A stretch of 64,000 nt of DNA from Paracentrotus lividus. Lineage: Eukaryota > Echinodermata > Echinoidea > Camarodonta > Echinidae. The notes under the pieces are model-generated. The model had not been told where the DNA came from, ran no database searches, and worked only from the letters and a program-made list of their open reading frames with translations. The DNA is taken from contig CALNVZ010000641.1 in the NCBI GenBank assembly GCA_940671915.1, forward strand, positions 5,516,772 to 5,580,771, in the 5' to 3' direction. This document shows positions 12,756-23,289 of this stretch, in pieces; positions within the stretch are counted from its first letter, which is position 1; every line of letters begins with the position of its first letter. Position numbers and translations under genes: made by a program.

Positions 12756-13173
12756 NNNNNNNNNNNNNNNNNNNNNNNNNNNNNNNNNNNNNNNNNNNNN
12801 NNNNNNNNNNNNNNNNNNNNNNNNNNNNNNNNNNNNNNNNNNNNNNNNNNNNNNNNNNNNNNNNNNNNNNNNNNNNNNNNNNNNNNNNNNNNNNNNNNNN
12901 NNNNNNNNNNNNNNNNNNNNNNNNNNNNNNNNNNNNNNNNNNNNNNNNNNNNNNNNNNNNNNNNNNNNNNNNNNNNNNNNNNNNNNNNNNNNNNNNNNNN
13001 NNNNNNNNNNNNNNNNNNNNNNNNNNNNNNNNNNNNNNNNNNNNNNNNNNNNNNNNNNNNNNNNNNNNNNNNNNNNNNNNNNNNNNNNNNNNNNNNNNNN
13101 NNNNNNNNNNNNNNNNNNNNNNNNNNNNNNNNNNNNNNNNNNNNNNNNNNNNNNNNNNNNNNNNNNNNNNNNN
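12756..13173. other. Assembly gap (418 N)
   Basis: An uninterrupted run of N between AAAAT and TTGTGG. The run has 418 positions, which is not a round default size, so it may be an estimated gap length. Any ORF drawn across it is meaningless. It falls inside the first arm of the apparent duplication 10230-17722. Confidence 0.99.
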
Positions 13174-13559
13174 TTGTGGGGGGTTGAGAGCAGATTGACC
13201 CCATAGTTTAAGGTCCGAATATTAAGGAAAGAAGCCGCCTTTGATGTAATTGTCATTGTTGATATTGGACTTGAATGCTAATGATAGAAAATGGGGAGTA
13301 TGACTCTCTATCGAAAGTGATCTACGGTAATGATTATCTATATGGATATTATGGTTTGTGCTTGAGTGGCACACGATGCTTGTTTTTATATATATTACCG
13401 ATTTCAAGCCAGAATATGGGTTTTCACGACTATCAAAGTTTGACATATCATAAGTTACAGATAGTGAGTTATTGTTATGGTCTATCTGCTTGTGCAGAAT
13501 CATAGATATAAATCACTGGAATTGGTTGCCCAAAAAGTATCTTTTGAGGCTCGAATTAT

Positions 13560-13800
13560 AGATATGTGAGAATTGGTTTGGCTTGGGTGGTCATGATAGT
13601 TGGTTGAGTATATATTCTCGGATTGAAGCCAATATATGTGTGTTATCGCGTTTGGTTATATATTGTTGGCTTGGATTATGTTGGGCTTGATGGTTGGTTT
13701 GGCTTGTTAAGCATTAGTTGATAGTTTGATTGGGCTGTTAACACATGACTTCGTTGGTTGGTGGGCTTTGATATGACATGGAATTGCATCGGTTGGCAGT
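13560..13800 (+). repeat. Degenerate GGTTGG minisatellite, first copy
   Basis: Words such as TGGTTGGTTTGGCTTG, GATAGTTGG and TGGGCTTGATGG repeat loosely. This is the same vocabulary as the array at 15305-17060 (GGATGGTTGGTTGGGCTTG). Its place, between block B (10230) and block A (14230), mirrors the second unit of the duplication. Confidence 0.6.
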
Positions 13801-14229
13801 GCTTGGTTCTGGAACTTGTAATTGAATGATGGGAATAGAAGGAGGCATCCAAGGGTTCTTAAAGTTGTTGCGAAAGCAACAACTCTCTCGGAAAAATTGG
13901 CTTTATAACGGTTTTATTGGAAATGGAAATGAGGAAATGAAATTGAGATTTCATTGAGTAAAGGAAAATGGAGTAATTGGTGATTATGTGCAGTAAATAT
14001 CTTATATGACACTGAGAAGCTTTTAAATTGGCTTGTCGCAATTGAATTTATCACTATAAGACTTAGAAGCACAGCACAAAAATCGAATATTGATGTGCCT
14101 TGGATTTAGTAAAAGCTGAGGGGGCATGTATCGTTGGAAGTGAGGATACGTTGGCAGCGCGAGGCAAGGCAAGGCAAAGCAAGGCAAAAAAAAAATAAAA
14201 CAAAAGAAAAAAAAAAAATGTTTCAATGG

Positions 14230-14848
14230 GGATTTGCGGGATCTTTTTTCTTTTCTTATCTGCTCTAGGTATTATAACTACTCATATTCCAAATTGCCTC
14301 CAGGGGGAAAAGGCCAAGGAGGCGCCATGAATTGGACGGTGGCTATTTTCTTTTTGGAAGACAGGCTGTGATTGAGATCCTGTGTGTATATGGAACCAAT
14401 AGCCCAGGAAACTGGGCATAAAGCTGGGTGGGCACCGTGCCCCCAGCTTGGCCCTCTACCATACCTTTAATGCTAGAGGGGCCCTGGACACGTGACCTTG
14501 TCCCTTGGGTTTTTGTAATTGGCAGTAACCACTGAATCACAGCCTGTCGCCCCTCTAACGATTATATCACGACGTCTTGGAAATGTTTTTATATATATTT
14601 TATATTTGGTTAAATTAGTCGGTTTGAAATGATAAAAATATTACATGTATGATACAATTGTTGTCCATATATATATTATATATTACCGAAGCTTGTTATT
14701 ACGTCTCTTGTTTGCTAATGAACATAAATATTGATTAATTGGTGTCATGTTGGAAATCATGAAATATTCTACGAAACAGGAGAAAAAAGACTGAGAAATA
14801 GGCAACCCTTGTATGAAATTGTAATTCTTCTCCCATAATACGGTTTAT
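14230..14848 (+). repeat. Block A, first copy of a large direct duplication
   Basis: About 600 bases align with 17145-17722. Strong anchors are TGCCTCCAGGGGGAAAA, GCGCCATGAATTG, GACAGGCTGTGATTG, ATATGGAACCAATAGCCCAG, CCCAGCTTGGCCCTCTACCA, ATGCTAGAGG, CCTGGACACGTGACC, CTCTAACGATTATA, GATAAAAAT and GGTGTCATGTTGGAAATCAT. This copy is longer, mostly through scattered one-base insertions and a ~20-base insertion after GACGGTGG. No protein is recognised. The anchors CCAGGGGGAAAA...GCCATGAATTG look like a dispersed-repeat body. Confidence 0.9.
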
Positions 14849-15165
14849 TATTGTTTGCATCAACAAGAATAAAGACATTATGAGAGAGTACAATTAAACT
14901 AGGTCAGTCGAGTTTGTTTACAAATTTGCCGGCTATTTAAAGGTCGCGTAAATATACATAAGATAGATGTCAACGCGCCATTCTTGTAAATATCACGAGA
15001 AAACGCGGGGTCTTTTGTACATTCTTCGAGATGAGAGTGTGGAAATACTTTCCCACGCCGTTAAACATGAAACTGGTCCAATTGTGGAAGCTATTGTTAT
15101 GAAAATAAAACTCATCTTTAGATCATGGACTTCCGTTTTCGAGAAGCAATGTTTTTTCCCTCCAC
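14849..15165 (+). repeat. Block B, second copy
   Basis: It directly follows block A, with the join near 14848-14849. It is homologous to 10230-10540 throughout and diverges from it after GCAATGTTTTTT. A 104-codon plus-strand ORF (14967-15281) lies over it but is broken in the other copy, so it is not a conserved coding frame. Confidence 0.85.
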
Positions 15166-15304
15166 CCACCCCTCCATGTCCTCGACATTTTGGAATTTTG
15201 TTTGGTCCCTTCAAAGTTCATGAAGAGAACTGGGCATATGATTGGAGGGGAGGGGAAAGTTGTCAAAAATCTTGCTATTGACATTAGTGGAGGAGGGGCT
15301 TGAT

Positions 15305-15620
15305 AAGGACATTGATCGTTGATTGGACATGTTATTGGATGGATGGTTGGTTGGGCTTGCTATTATTGTGGATGGTTCGTTGGGCTCGTTAATGATATTG
15401 GCGGCTGGTTGGGCTTGTTGTATACTTGGCTGGTTGGTTGGGCTTGTTATTGACATGGATGGTTGGTTGGGCGTGTTCAAGACATGGTTGGTTGTCTTGA
15501 TAATTCACTTGGATGGTTGGCTGGGCTTGATTATTGTCAGGGATAGTTGGTTAGGCTTTTTATTCCCATGGATTGTTTTCTATGCTTCCTATAGTCATGG
15601 ATGGTTGGTTGGGCTTGGAA
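15305..15620 (+). repeat. ~30-bp minisatellite
   Basis: About ten units of roughly 30 bases built on TGGATGGTTGGTTGGGCTTG followed by TTATTGACA or a variant. Units vary by point changes and small indels. The long plus-strand frame over it encodes only repeated Gly/Trp/Leu-rich sequence and its complement Asn/Pro/Ser-rich sequence. Both are repeat translations. Confidence 0.9.
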
Positions 15621-17060
15621 ATGGACAAGACTATTGGACTTGTTCAAACATATTTTATACTTATTTGAGTTTGTTTTAAAACTTGGTTTCGGATTGTCGG
15701 TTATTCTTGTTAATTACAAGTGATTGATTTTAACATTGATTATTGACATGGATAGTCGATTGGGCTTGATATGGTTAAGGATGATTTTAGACTTGCTATT
15801 GTCTTGGTTGGTTGGGCTTGGTAATGGACAAGACTATTGGACGTGTTCAAACATATTTTATACTTATTTAAGTTTGTTAACTTAGTTTCACATTGTCGGT
15901 TTTTTTTCTTGTTAATAACAATTGATTGATTTTAACATTGATTATTGACATTGGATAGTCGGTTGGGCTTGATATGGTTGAGGACGGTTTTAGAATTGCT
16001 ATTGTCTGGTTGGTTGGTTGGGCTTGGTAATGGACAAGACTATTGGACTTGTTCAAACATATTTTATACTTATTTAAGTTTGTTAACTTGGTTTCGGATT
16101 GTCGGTTATTCTTGTTAATAACAATTGATTGATTTTAACATTGATTATTGACATGGATAGTCGGTTGGGCTTGATATGGTTAAGGATGGTTTTGGACTTG
16201 CTTTTGTCTTGGTTGGTTGGGCTTGGTAATGGACAAGACTATTGGACTTGTTCAAACATATTTTATACTTATTTAAGTTTGTTGACTTTTTTTCAGATTG
16301 TCGGTTATTCTTGTTAATGACAATTGATTGATTTTAACATTGATTATTGCGTGGATAGTTGGTTGGGTTTGATAATGTTAAGGATGGTTTTCTCGATTGG
16401 CTATTGTCATGGTTGGTTGGTTGGGCTCGGTAATGGATCAGAATGTTGGACTTGTTAAAACATATTTTATACTTATTCAAGTTTGTTCACTTGGTTTTAG
16501 ATTGTCGGTTAATCTTGTTAATAACAATTGGTTGATTTTAACATCGATTAGTCTCATGGATAGTTGGATGGGTTTGATAATGTTAAGGATGGTTTTCTTG
16601 ACTGGCTATTGTCATGGTTGGTTAGTTGGGCTTGGTAATGGACAAGAATATTGGAATTGTTTAAACATATTTTATACTTATTTAAGTTTGTTAACTTGGT
16701 TTCACATGTCGTTTACTCTTGTTAATGACAATTGATTAGTTTTTGACATTGATTATTGACATGGAAAATGGGCTTGAGATTTTATGGATGTTTTTTTAGG
16801 CTTGCTATTGACTTGGATGGTTGGTTGGGTTCGATAATGGTCAAGATTATTGGGCTTGTTCGGTCAAATTTATACTATTTCAGCTTGTTAACTTAATTTT
16901 AGATTGTCGTTTATTCTTGTTAATAACAATTGATTGAGTTTAACACTGATTATTGACACATGGATAATTGGCTGGGCTTGCTATTGACTTGGATGGTTGG
17001 TTGGGCTTGATAATGGTCACGATTATTCACAATTTATACTTATTTAAGTTTATTAACTTG
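15600..17060 (+). repeat. ~203-bp satellite, eight units
   Basis: The landmark AATGGACAAGACTATTGG (or variant) falls at about 15623, 15826, 16032, 16231, 16435, 16640, 16839 and 17015, giving spacings of 203, 206, 199, 204, 205, 199 and 176. Each unit joins the GGTTGGTTGGGCTTG minisatellite word to AAACATATTTTATACTTATT, AGATTGTCGGTTATTCTTG, TAATAACAATTGATTG and AACATTGATTATTGACATGG. The last two units are most degenerate and shorter. It abuts the 30-bp array, so I infer the larger unit grew by capturing a 30-bp unit plus neighbouring DNA. Confidence 0.92.
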
Positions 17061-17144
17061 ATTTCAGATTCTTGCATAATCTTGTGAATAACATTGATTC
17101 AGTTTATTATTGTTCATGTAATGAATTCTTTACAATTTGGAGGT

Positions 17145-17722
17145 TGTAGGGGATTTTTCTTTTTCTTCTGCTCAGGTATTATACTCATTTCCCAAATGCC
17201 TCCAGGGGGAAAATGGCCAAGAGCGCCATGAATTGACGGTGGGGACAGGCTGTGATTGCCAGATCTTGTGTATATGGAACCAATAGCCCAGGAAACTGGG
17301 CATACTGGGTGGAGCACCGTCCCCCAGCTTGGCCCTCTACCATACCTTTAATGCTAGAGGGCCCTGGACACGTGACCTGTGTCCCTTGGGTTTTTGTATT
17401 TGGCTTGTAACCACTGAAACACAGCCTGTCGCCCTCTAACGATTATAATCACGTAACTTTGGAAATGTTTTATATATATTTATATTGAGTTGAAATTAGT
17501 TCGGTTTGAAATGATAAAAATAATTACATGTATGATACAATTGTTGTCCATATATATATTATATATTACCGAACTTGTATTACGTCTTTGTTGGCAATGA
17601 TATTAAATATTGATTAATTGGTGTCATGTTGGAAATCATGAAATATCTCGAACGGAGAATAAAAAGATGAGAAAAGGCAACCCTTGTATGAAATTGTAAT
17701 TCTTCTCATAATCGAGTTTAAT
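17145..17722 (+). repeat. Block A, second copy
   Basis: It is homologous to 14230-14848 in the same orientation. It is more compact: CCCAGCTTGGCCCTCTACCA, CACGTGACC and CTCTAACGATTATAATC are kept. It ends at CTCATAATCGAGTTTAATC. It lies just right of the 203-bp satellite, as the first copy lies right of the 13560-13800 minisatellite. Confidence 0.9.
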
Positions 17723-18840
17723 CGCAATGCTCATCGTGTTTATGTATAGTCGTATTTTTAGGATTTAGTAATACAAGCTTTGCTTTTGATTTAGGTTCAA
17801 CAACCATGACAACTTTTGTTTTACTATAAAAGTGTTCCACGATCATTGTAAATAGCTTATTGATATTGTATACTTTACCTTTACTATCGTACATTCTTTT
17901 TAAACATTGTAATACTATCATTTTGTATTATCTTTTTTAAAAATAATTTTATACCTCAATGATACTTACTTTCTACAGTTTTGTATATTGTACTACATTT
18001 GTTGAAAAAAGAAACAAAAGTAGGAACAAATTTAAATCAAATCAAACCGAATAATATTACACGCCACACGACTTATATGAAGTGTATTCCGAGTATCTGT
18101 ACTATTATGCTTTTCAACTAATAAACCTAAATTTGTTGGTACTTTACAATAGCTAATACAATAAATATTACATCGTCCCTTTTTCCTACATTCTGAAATT
18201 TTAAAATAAATTTTCAGGTTGTTTTGCAACAAAACTCCAAAGCCAATATTTATTTCCTTTTAAACACAAAACAATTTATGCCATATAAGTATAGGCCTAC
18301 AGTATTACTGCATTGCTTTATAATGTTCTTGTCTTTGACTATGTATTGCAGATATAAATCTTTTTTCTTTGATAAAGAATAAACAAAATACGACTGTCCA
18401 AAGTCCAAAATTTTAAGAACAAATATAAAGTATAAAATCGTATAGTCTGAACACAGTATGACAGTGTGTAAATAAAATGTAGATCTATGCGAGATGTGTG
18501 TTCTACCTACGGTTGGAAAAATATGAGGTAAATTTTATTATCATTTTGGCACAATGACCTGTGATTCATCGTGTACATAGATACCGAATAAAGATGTTTG
18601 TAAAATGAAGTTGTAAGCCATGTAGTTGGAATAATATTTCGTAGAATGTATTAATGATTAGACCGATTAATCATATTCCGTCGTCAATATGACCATGGCG
18701 ACCATTAAGAGTTGAGCTCAATAGTTGACAGTTGTTAATTGGCATTTAGACAACAACATGAACTAAGATCAAAATAGATTTCGAAACGTGTAACCAATCT
18801 AATCAATTCGTATCACTACCTTCTATTCAACACCACCTTT
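17723..18840. other. AT-rich DNA, nothing recognised
   Basis: ORFs of 66-67 codons are present but unremarkable. No repeat with a second copy was found here. Confidence 0.5.
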
Positions 18841-18945
18841 GTTAGCCCTGTTTTAGACAGCCACCACCTCAATTACCACCGTAATATCCACCACCACCAC
18901 AACCATAACCACATCTACCGCCACCCCCACCACTCTATAAGGCCA
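18841..18945 (+). repeat. Degenerate CCA/CAC microsatellite
   Basis: CCACCACCTC, CCACCACCACCACAACC and CCGCCACCCCCACCAC occur in a row. It is an interrupted CCN-rich tract, similar in kind to the CTA tract 300 bases to the right. Confidence 0.8.
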
Positions 18946-18958
18946 CTGCCGGTAACCC

Positions 18959-19156
18959 GACATTTGCTCCTGCGACAATTGCTCCGGGCTTTATTTCGTC
19001 TAAGATATAGGGTTAGGGTTAGGGTTGAAATAGGGATTTATATTAGGTTTAGGGTTAGGTTTAGGGTAGGGTATAGTGTAAAGTCCCTGGTTGAAGTTAG
19101 TCATTCGATTAGTGTATGGAATTTATAGCGGAGCAATTGTCGCCGGAGCATATGTC
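18959..19156. mobile_element. Foldback/MITE with a TTAGGG-rich interior
   Basis: The left arm GACATTTGCTCCTGCGACAA (continuing TTGCTCC to 18985) matches the complement of the right arm, GACATATGCTCCGGCGACAA (right arm at 19130-19156), with 2 mismatches in 27. The ~145-base interior is mostly TAGGGTTAGGG and relatives. No coding capacity is seen. The arms and length (198 bp) fit a miniature inverted-repeat element. No target-site duplication was identified with confidence. Confidence 0.75.
19009..19075 (+). repeat. Interstitial telomere-like TTAGGG repeats
   Basis: ATAGGGTTAGGGTTAGGGTT at 19008-19027 is followed by variants (GGTTTAGGGTTAGG, TTTAGGGTAGGG) up to about 19072. The sequence lies inside the inverted arms described at 18959-19156, so it is better explained as element interior than as an old chromosome end. 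Confidence 0.85.
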
Positions 19157-19260
19157 ATGGATTCCCACTGCCACCACGCCGCCGCGTAATCATCACCATT
19201 CGTACCACTACAACCAAAACTTTCGCAAACCAATCGAGAAACACAAGAAAAAGCTACTAA

Positions 19261-19560
19261 CAAACTAACTACTACTACACTACTACTACTACTACTACTA
19301 CTACTACCACTACTGCCACTTCTACTACTACTACTACTACTACTAACTACTACACTACTACTACTACCACTATACTACTTCTACTACTACTACTACTACT
19401 ACTTACTACTACTCACTACTACTACCACCAATACTATTCTACTCTCTTATTACTAATACTACAATTTCTTTTGGACATGTACTACTATCCCATAATACCA
19501 TACTACTACTACTACTACTACTACTACTACGGCTACTGCCACTTTCACATGTGCTAAACA
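19261..19560 (+). repeat. (CTA)n microsatellite, interrupted
   Basis: Long CTACTACTACTA runs are broken by CCACTACTGCCACTTC and single-base indels, extending to about 19533. It is a compound trinucleotide tract with no sign of coding use. Confidence 0.95.
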
Positions 19561-20339
19561 ACATGTGGTACTTATATTTTACTCATATTCTACTTCTACT
19601 ACTAGATGTACTGCCTAGACCAAGTACCCACGTACAATTGTGTAAGCCTTGTCCATGTTGAAGTATTTTAACTACAATGTACCAATGGAATATATAGACA
19701 CTTCAAACTAATAACACTTAACATATTTTACATCGCTCTTAATTTTTATACTGCTATGTAAATTATCCCTGTAATTTTGTTTTGATATATCAGTGTTACT
19801 TGATAATCCTAAATGGCAAACGTCGTTCAAAAGGATAATTCATAATCCATCGTGTCACTCAGATATCGCGAGTCCCGTGAAATATGAATAATTGCTTCCA
19901 TACTTTTCTAGTTTGTGCATAATATTAATACCAGTGTGTCTGTGTACGTTTGTTATATGAATTGTTGCAAGCCTCTTTGTATTCGACACAACTGAGTCCA
20001 GATGGTATACCCTCGTAGAGCCGAACTCCCGAAGACAAAGCGTGCTTCAATCTCGGGAACACTAGCCTGATTTCAAGACTTTAGTACCAAATCATTAACC
20101 ATAACAATCGAATAGAATAATTACTCCGTTAGACAGAATTCCAGGGAGGCTATTGCATGTGGACACTACATCATAATCATGAATAACAAATAATGTGCTC
20201 TCGTACCATTGATTAGTTATGATTTATTTATACATTTGCTTGGAACAATTTTGATGACTAGCCTTTGTCAAGACTAGGAGAGGAAAGTTTTGTGTACACG
20301 TGGGATACGGTGATGGTCACGGTGAAGGTGATAAGGGTC
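19561..20339. other. No gene or repeat recognised
   Basis: Ordinary AT-rich sequence with no ORF above 60 codons. Confidence 0.5.
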
Positions 20340-20715
20340 ATTATCTCCATTATGATTTATGGTCGATATGCCTAGCAGGAGATTCACACATGCAAGATAC
20401 GCGGATCCAGTATTCGTTGTGTTACCATTGTTACAAAAGATTGTGCAGGCCCAATTGTCTGGGGACGATTATATGACAATGGCGGCTTTATTATGTTTGG
20501 GCAAGGGTTGATACATTCAATATTATTGTATGACCTAAAGCTGGTTCCGATACCGTGCATGGTGTGGAGTACCATAATTTGAACAAAATTTTGTTTCTAT
20601 GAGTAACCAATGTGACCGACATATTTGATTACAAATGTCATACAAACTTAGGTAACCTCACATGAATGGAAATCATAAAATGTCATCGATTGAATAGACT
20701 CGAATAGCCTTTTAT
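20340..20715 (+). repeat. Dispersed repeat 'CGGATCCAGTATTCG', unit 1 of a tandem pair
   Basis: Anchors are CTCCATTATGATTTATGG, ATGCCTAGCAGGAGA, CGGATCCAGTATTCGTTG, GTGCAGGCCC, CTGGGGAC, ATTATGTTTGG, ATACATTCAATA, then CATACAAACT, CATGAATGGAAAT, AAATGTCAT and GATTGAATAG. The same list appears in the same order at 20729-21365. A third, partial copy is at 61258-61430. A minus-strand ORF of 63 codons here is not kept in the other copies. Confidence 0.8.
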
Positions 20716-20728
20716 TTTGAAAATATAC

Positions 20729-21365
20729 TTTCTCCATTATGAGTTATGATTTATATGCCTGGTAGGAGACAATCATGCATCAGACACGGATCCAGTATTC
20801 GTTGTTTCGATTGATAGTGCAGGCCCTATATTTCTGGGGACAATACCAGTTCTATTATGTAATATGTTTGGTATGGACCAATACAATCTATTATATGGAT
20901 CGAGGCCGGATCTGCTACTTTTGAGTTCCGTTGAATTAATTTCCGTTTCTACTATTAGAAAACGGAGGTGACAAACTGCTCCAAATACGAATCGTATCAG
21001 GACTACTACCCCTTGACAATTTCGCCCAGGACAACTACCCCCAGCAATATGATTAGGATTAGGTGTTAGAGTTAGGGGTAGATTTTTTGGCGGGGGTAGT
21101 TGTCCTAAAACCCAATTGGATTGGAAGCTGGAAATAAATCATATAGATCTTCCAAAGGAGATTTGTGAATTGCATAGGATCTACTTGATTTCACTGCTAA
21201 AAGCCACTGATATACTCAGAGAGCAGATGCTGTTTTAATGATACATTACCTTTATAATGTAGGTTTGGTTACAATCGCAAAGGGCCATACAAATCTCAGT
21301 ACCGTCACATAAATGGAAATGTATTAAATGTCATTTTTTAATGATTGAATAGGCTAGACAGCGTG
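20729..21365 (+). repeat. Dispersed repeat 'CGGATCCAGTATTCG', unit 2, interrupted
   Basis: The left part (20729 to about 20980) and right part (about 21270-21365) align with successive halves of unit 1. Between them is about 290 bases absent from unit 1, containing the foldback at 20999-21106. So the duplication predates the insertion. Confidence 0.75.
20999..21106. mobile_element. Small foldback with GGACAACTACCCC arms and TTAGG-like core
   Basis: The left part has AGGACTACTACCCC (20999) and AGGACAACTACCCCC (21028-21042). The right arm is GGGGGTAGTTGTCCT (21092-21106), the exact complement of the latter. The core reads ATTAGGATTAGGTGTTAGAG, a degenerate telomere-like stretch. It resembles the 18959-19156 element in design, though not in arm sequence. 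Confidence 0.65.
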
Positions 21366-22477
21366 TTGATATAATAAAAATAATTATACGTTTCTTTGAT
21401 ATCCCAGGATGTGCTTTGTACACGAATACATCAATGAATACACAGTTATATCCAGGTGCTATTCTAGGAAAACCACCCCCTGATAAGTGCACCCGGATAT
21501 CTACCTCTGCAAAAAAAAATTAATTATCCCTTACACACTTAACGGTATACATGGTATAGAGGGTAGTTGGTAGTTGCCACTGGGGCAGTTGTACTGTTGT
21601 ACAGGGGTATTGTCATGATACATATCCGAAGTTTATGTGTTTTTTTTTTGTTGTTTCTCCGCCAGTCAGTTGGTTGTAAACAAAACAACTTGTCTTTGTT
21701 TTTCGAGAAGTGAACTTGATCTTAATCGATTTTCTGAGGATTCAAAATAACGTACATGTCTAGGTAAAGCTGCATTAGTAACTAATGACAAAATCGTTTT
21801 CCCTGATAAAAGCCTCTAAAAAGTGATATTTGTCCCTCATTTAATCCTTCGTACGAGTGAAATTTTACTCATTTTAGGGTGCTTTTCCACCATTTTACAT
21901 CTACCATGTCTACGGTTGATGATGTATTGTGACTTTGCTATTGGAGGAACACTAATGTGCAACTTATTACCACCAATATTCACATATTACTCGAGAACTT
22001 GGTTGTACCTAAACCCAATCTATTACACTATTGATCCACTTCAATGCCAACTGGATTTTCCAAGAACGTCAAATAAATATAATCATGATAATCTTGCGAC
22101 TTCTTGTGTTATATTCGAGTTTAATTTCAAGCCTGAGAGTTTATAAGTAGCGTATTAAGAGCTGAGGGATCTTACAGTTTGTCTAGTGTAAAATCGTTAT
22201 TGATTAAATCAAATCTAACTCCTAACTGCCTAATGTTCCATTGCTGCTAAGACGTTTTCCCTCCCCATTTTTGTCAAATGATTTGGCGGTGCGTTTTGAG
22301 CATCAGTATGCAAAATGCTTGCGGTGTAATGATGAAGAAGGCGGATGACTGAAAATCGACCAGACAGAGGAATATCAATATTCGACCGTGTTTTATATTT
22401 TATCATATCTTCTCGCCTAATTACAGACGAATCTTGAATCCTAGGTCAGTCGTTACAAGTAGGCACATGTGCTTCAA
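21366..22477. other. No gene recognised; possible decayed foldback at 21478-21620
   Basis: CCACCCCCTGATAAGTGCACCC and, about 110 bases on, GGGGCAGTTGTACTGTTG hint at another member of the ACTACCCC-type foldbacks, but the arms do not align well. A 107-codon plus-strand ORF (21823-22146), hydrophobic at its N-terminal half, has no domain I recognise. Confidence 0.3.
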
Positions 22478-22735
22478 ACCAATTAGGCGCAGACATTTTT
22501 TTGCGCGGTTTATGTTTCAGAAGACGGCTTTAAAAGACGCGGCTGTCTCGCCCAAACACTTGTTTCTTTAGTCCATCTTCATGTTGTACAAGTCTTGAAA
22601 TCAATTAGGCGCAGACATCGCAGTGTTTTATGTATTGCGCGGTTTATGTTCCAATACATGGCTTGATAAGAGGGAGTCGTCTCGCCCAAAAAAGCACTCG
22701 ACTCCCTCTTACATCACTTAGTGGCTTTTTAACAT
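22478..22735 (+). repeat. ~120-bp tandem duplication
   Basis: AATTAGGCGCAGACAT, GCGCGGTTTATGTT, and GTCTCGCCCAAA occur in order at 22479-22555 and again at 22601-22690. The second copy has an extra ~15 bases (CGCAGTGTTTTATGT). Flanking it, GAGGGAGTCG and CGACTCCCTC form a perfect 10-bp inverted pair around the second CTCGCCC. Confidence 0.8.
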
Positions 22736-23178
22736 TAATGGAAATGGACCTGTAACACTTTATAAACACCTACACATTTGAAACGTTTCCGACATATTCA
22801 AAGGTCTTACATAGGGTAATGCAGGAGTTTGTCGTTTGTATTTTCCTTGACTTTTAAAATCAAGAAAGGAAAATTCCCAGTGCTTCTAGTAGCCCACGCC
22901 TTGAGGTGAGGCATTACAAGTTCAAGTTCAGAGCTAAACTGTAGTCATGGCTACCTTTTGGCCGTCTAATCGGCCTATCATTCATGGCCGTATGGTCCAA
23001 ACAAGAAAATTAAGATACTATTTTGTTCTCACACTTAAATAATGCATGCCGATTTTTATATTGGTTATCAAAACTTAAAATCCATTTCGTATGTGAGAAA
23101 GCCTCATGATGAAAATTATCTGATAAAATGGGTCAAGTGTAATAATGTGTGTGTGTTTTTTTTAAAAGGCGTTGGTGA

Positions 23179-23257
23179 AGAACAGGGTTTCGAACCTCGA
23201 ACCTGTTGATTGACAAGCCAGTGCATAAATCACAACTCCAATAGCCCAGTCTCCCGA
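23179..23257 (-). tRNA. tRNA-like sequence (pseudogene or SINE head)
   Basis: On the minus strand, TGGGCTATTGG fits an A box and GGTTCGAAACC fits a B box at the usual spacing for a tRNA-type RNA polymerase III promoter. The acceptor stem does not pair and the anticodon stem is poor, so a functional tRNA is unlikely. I give no amino-acid identity. Confidence 0.35.
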
Positions 23258-23289
23258 CAAAATCGGATTCGTTTCATAGCATTGGTATT

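Noticed and set aside
12699..13256. ORFs of 151-185 codons around the gap
   Set aside because: They consist almost entirely of translated N.
15323..15679. 118-codon ORF rich in Gly-Trp-Leu
   Set aside because: It is a translation of the 30-bp minisatellite.
19008..19072. Ancestral telomere or chromosome-fusion point
   Set aside because: Only about three perfect TTAGGG units are present, and they are enclosed by inverted arms, so a transposable element explains them better.
22660..22715. Rho-independent-style terminator (GAGGGAGTCG/CGACTCCCTC hairpin)
   Set aside because: Bacterial terminators are not relevant here. The hairpin lies in a tandem duplication.
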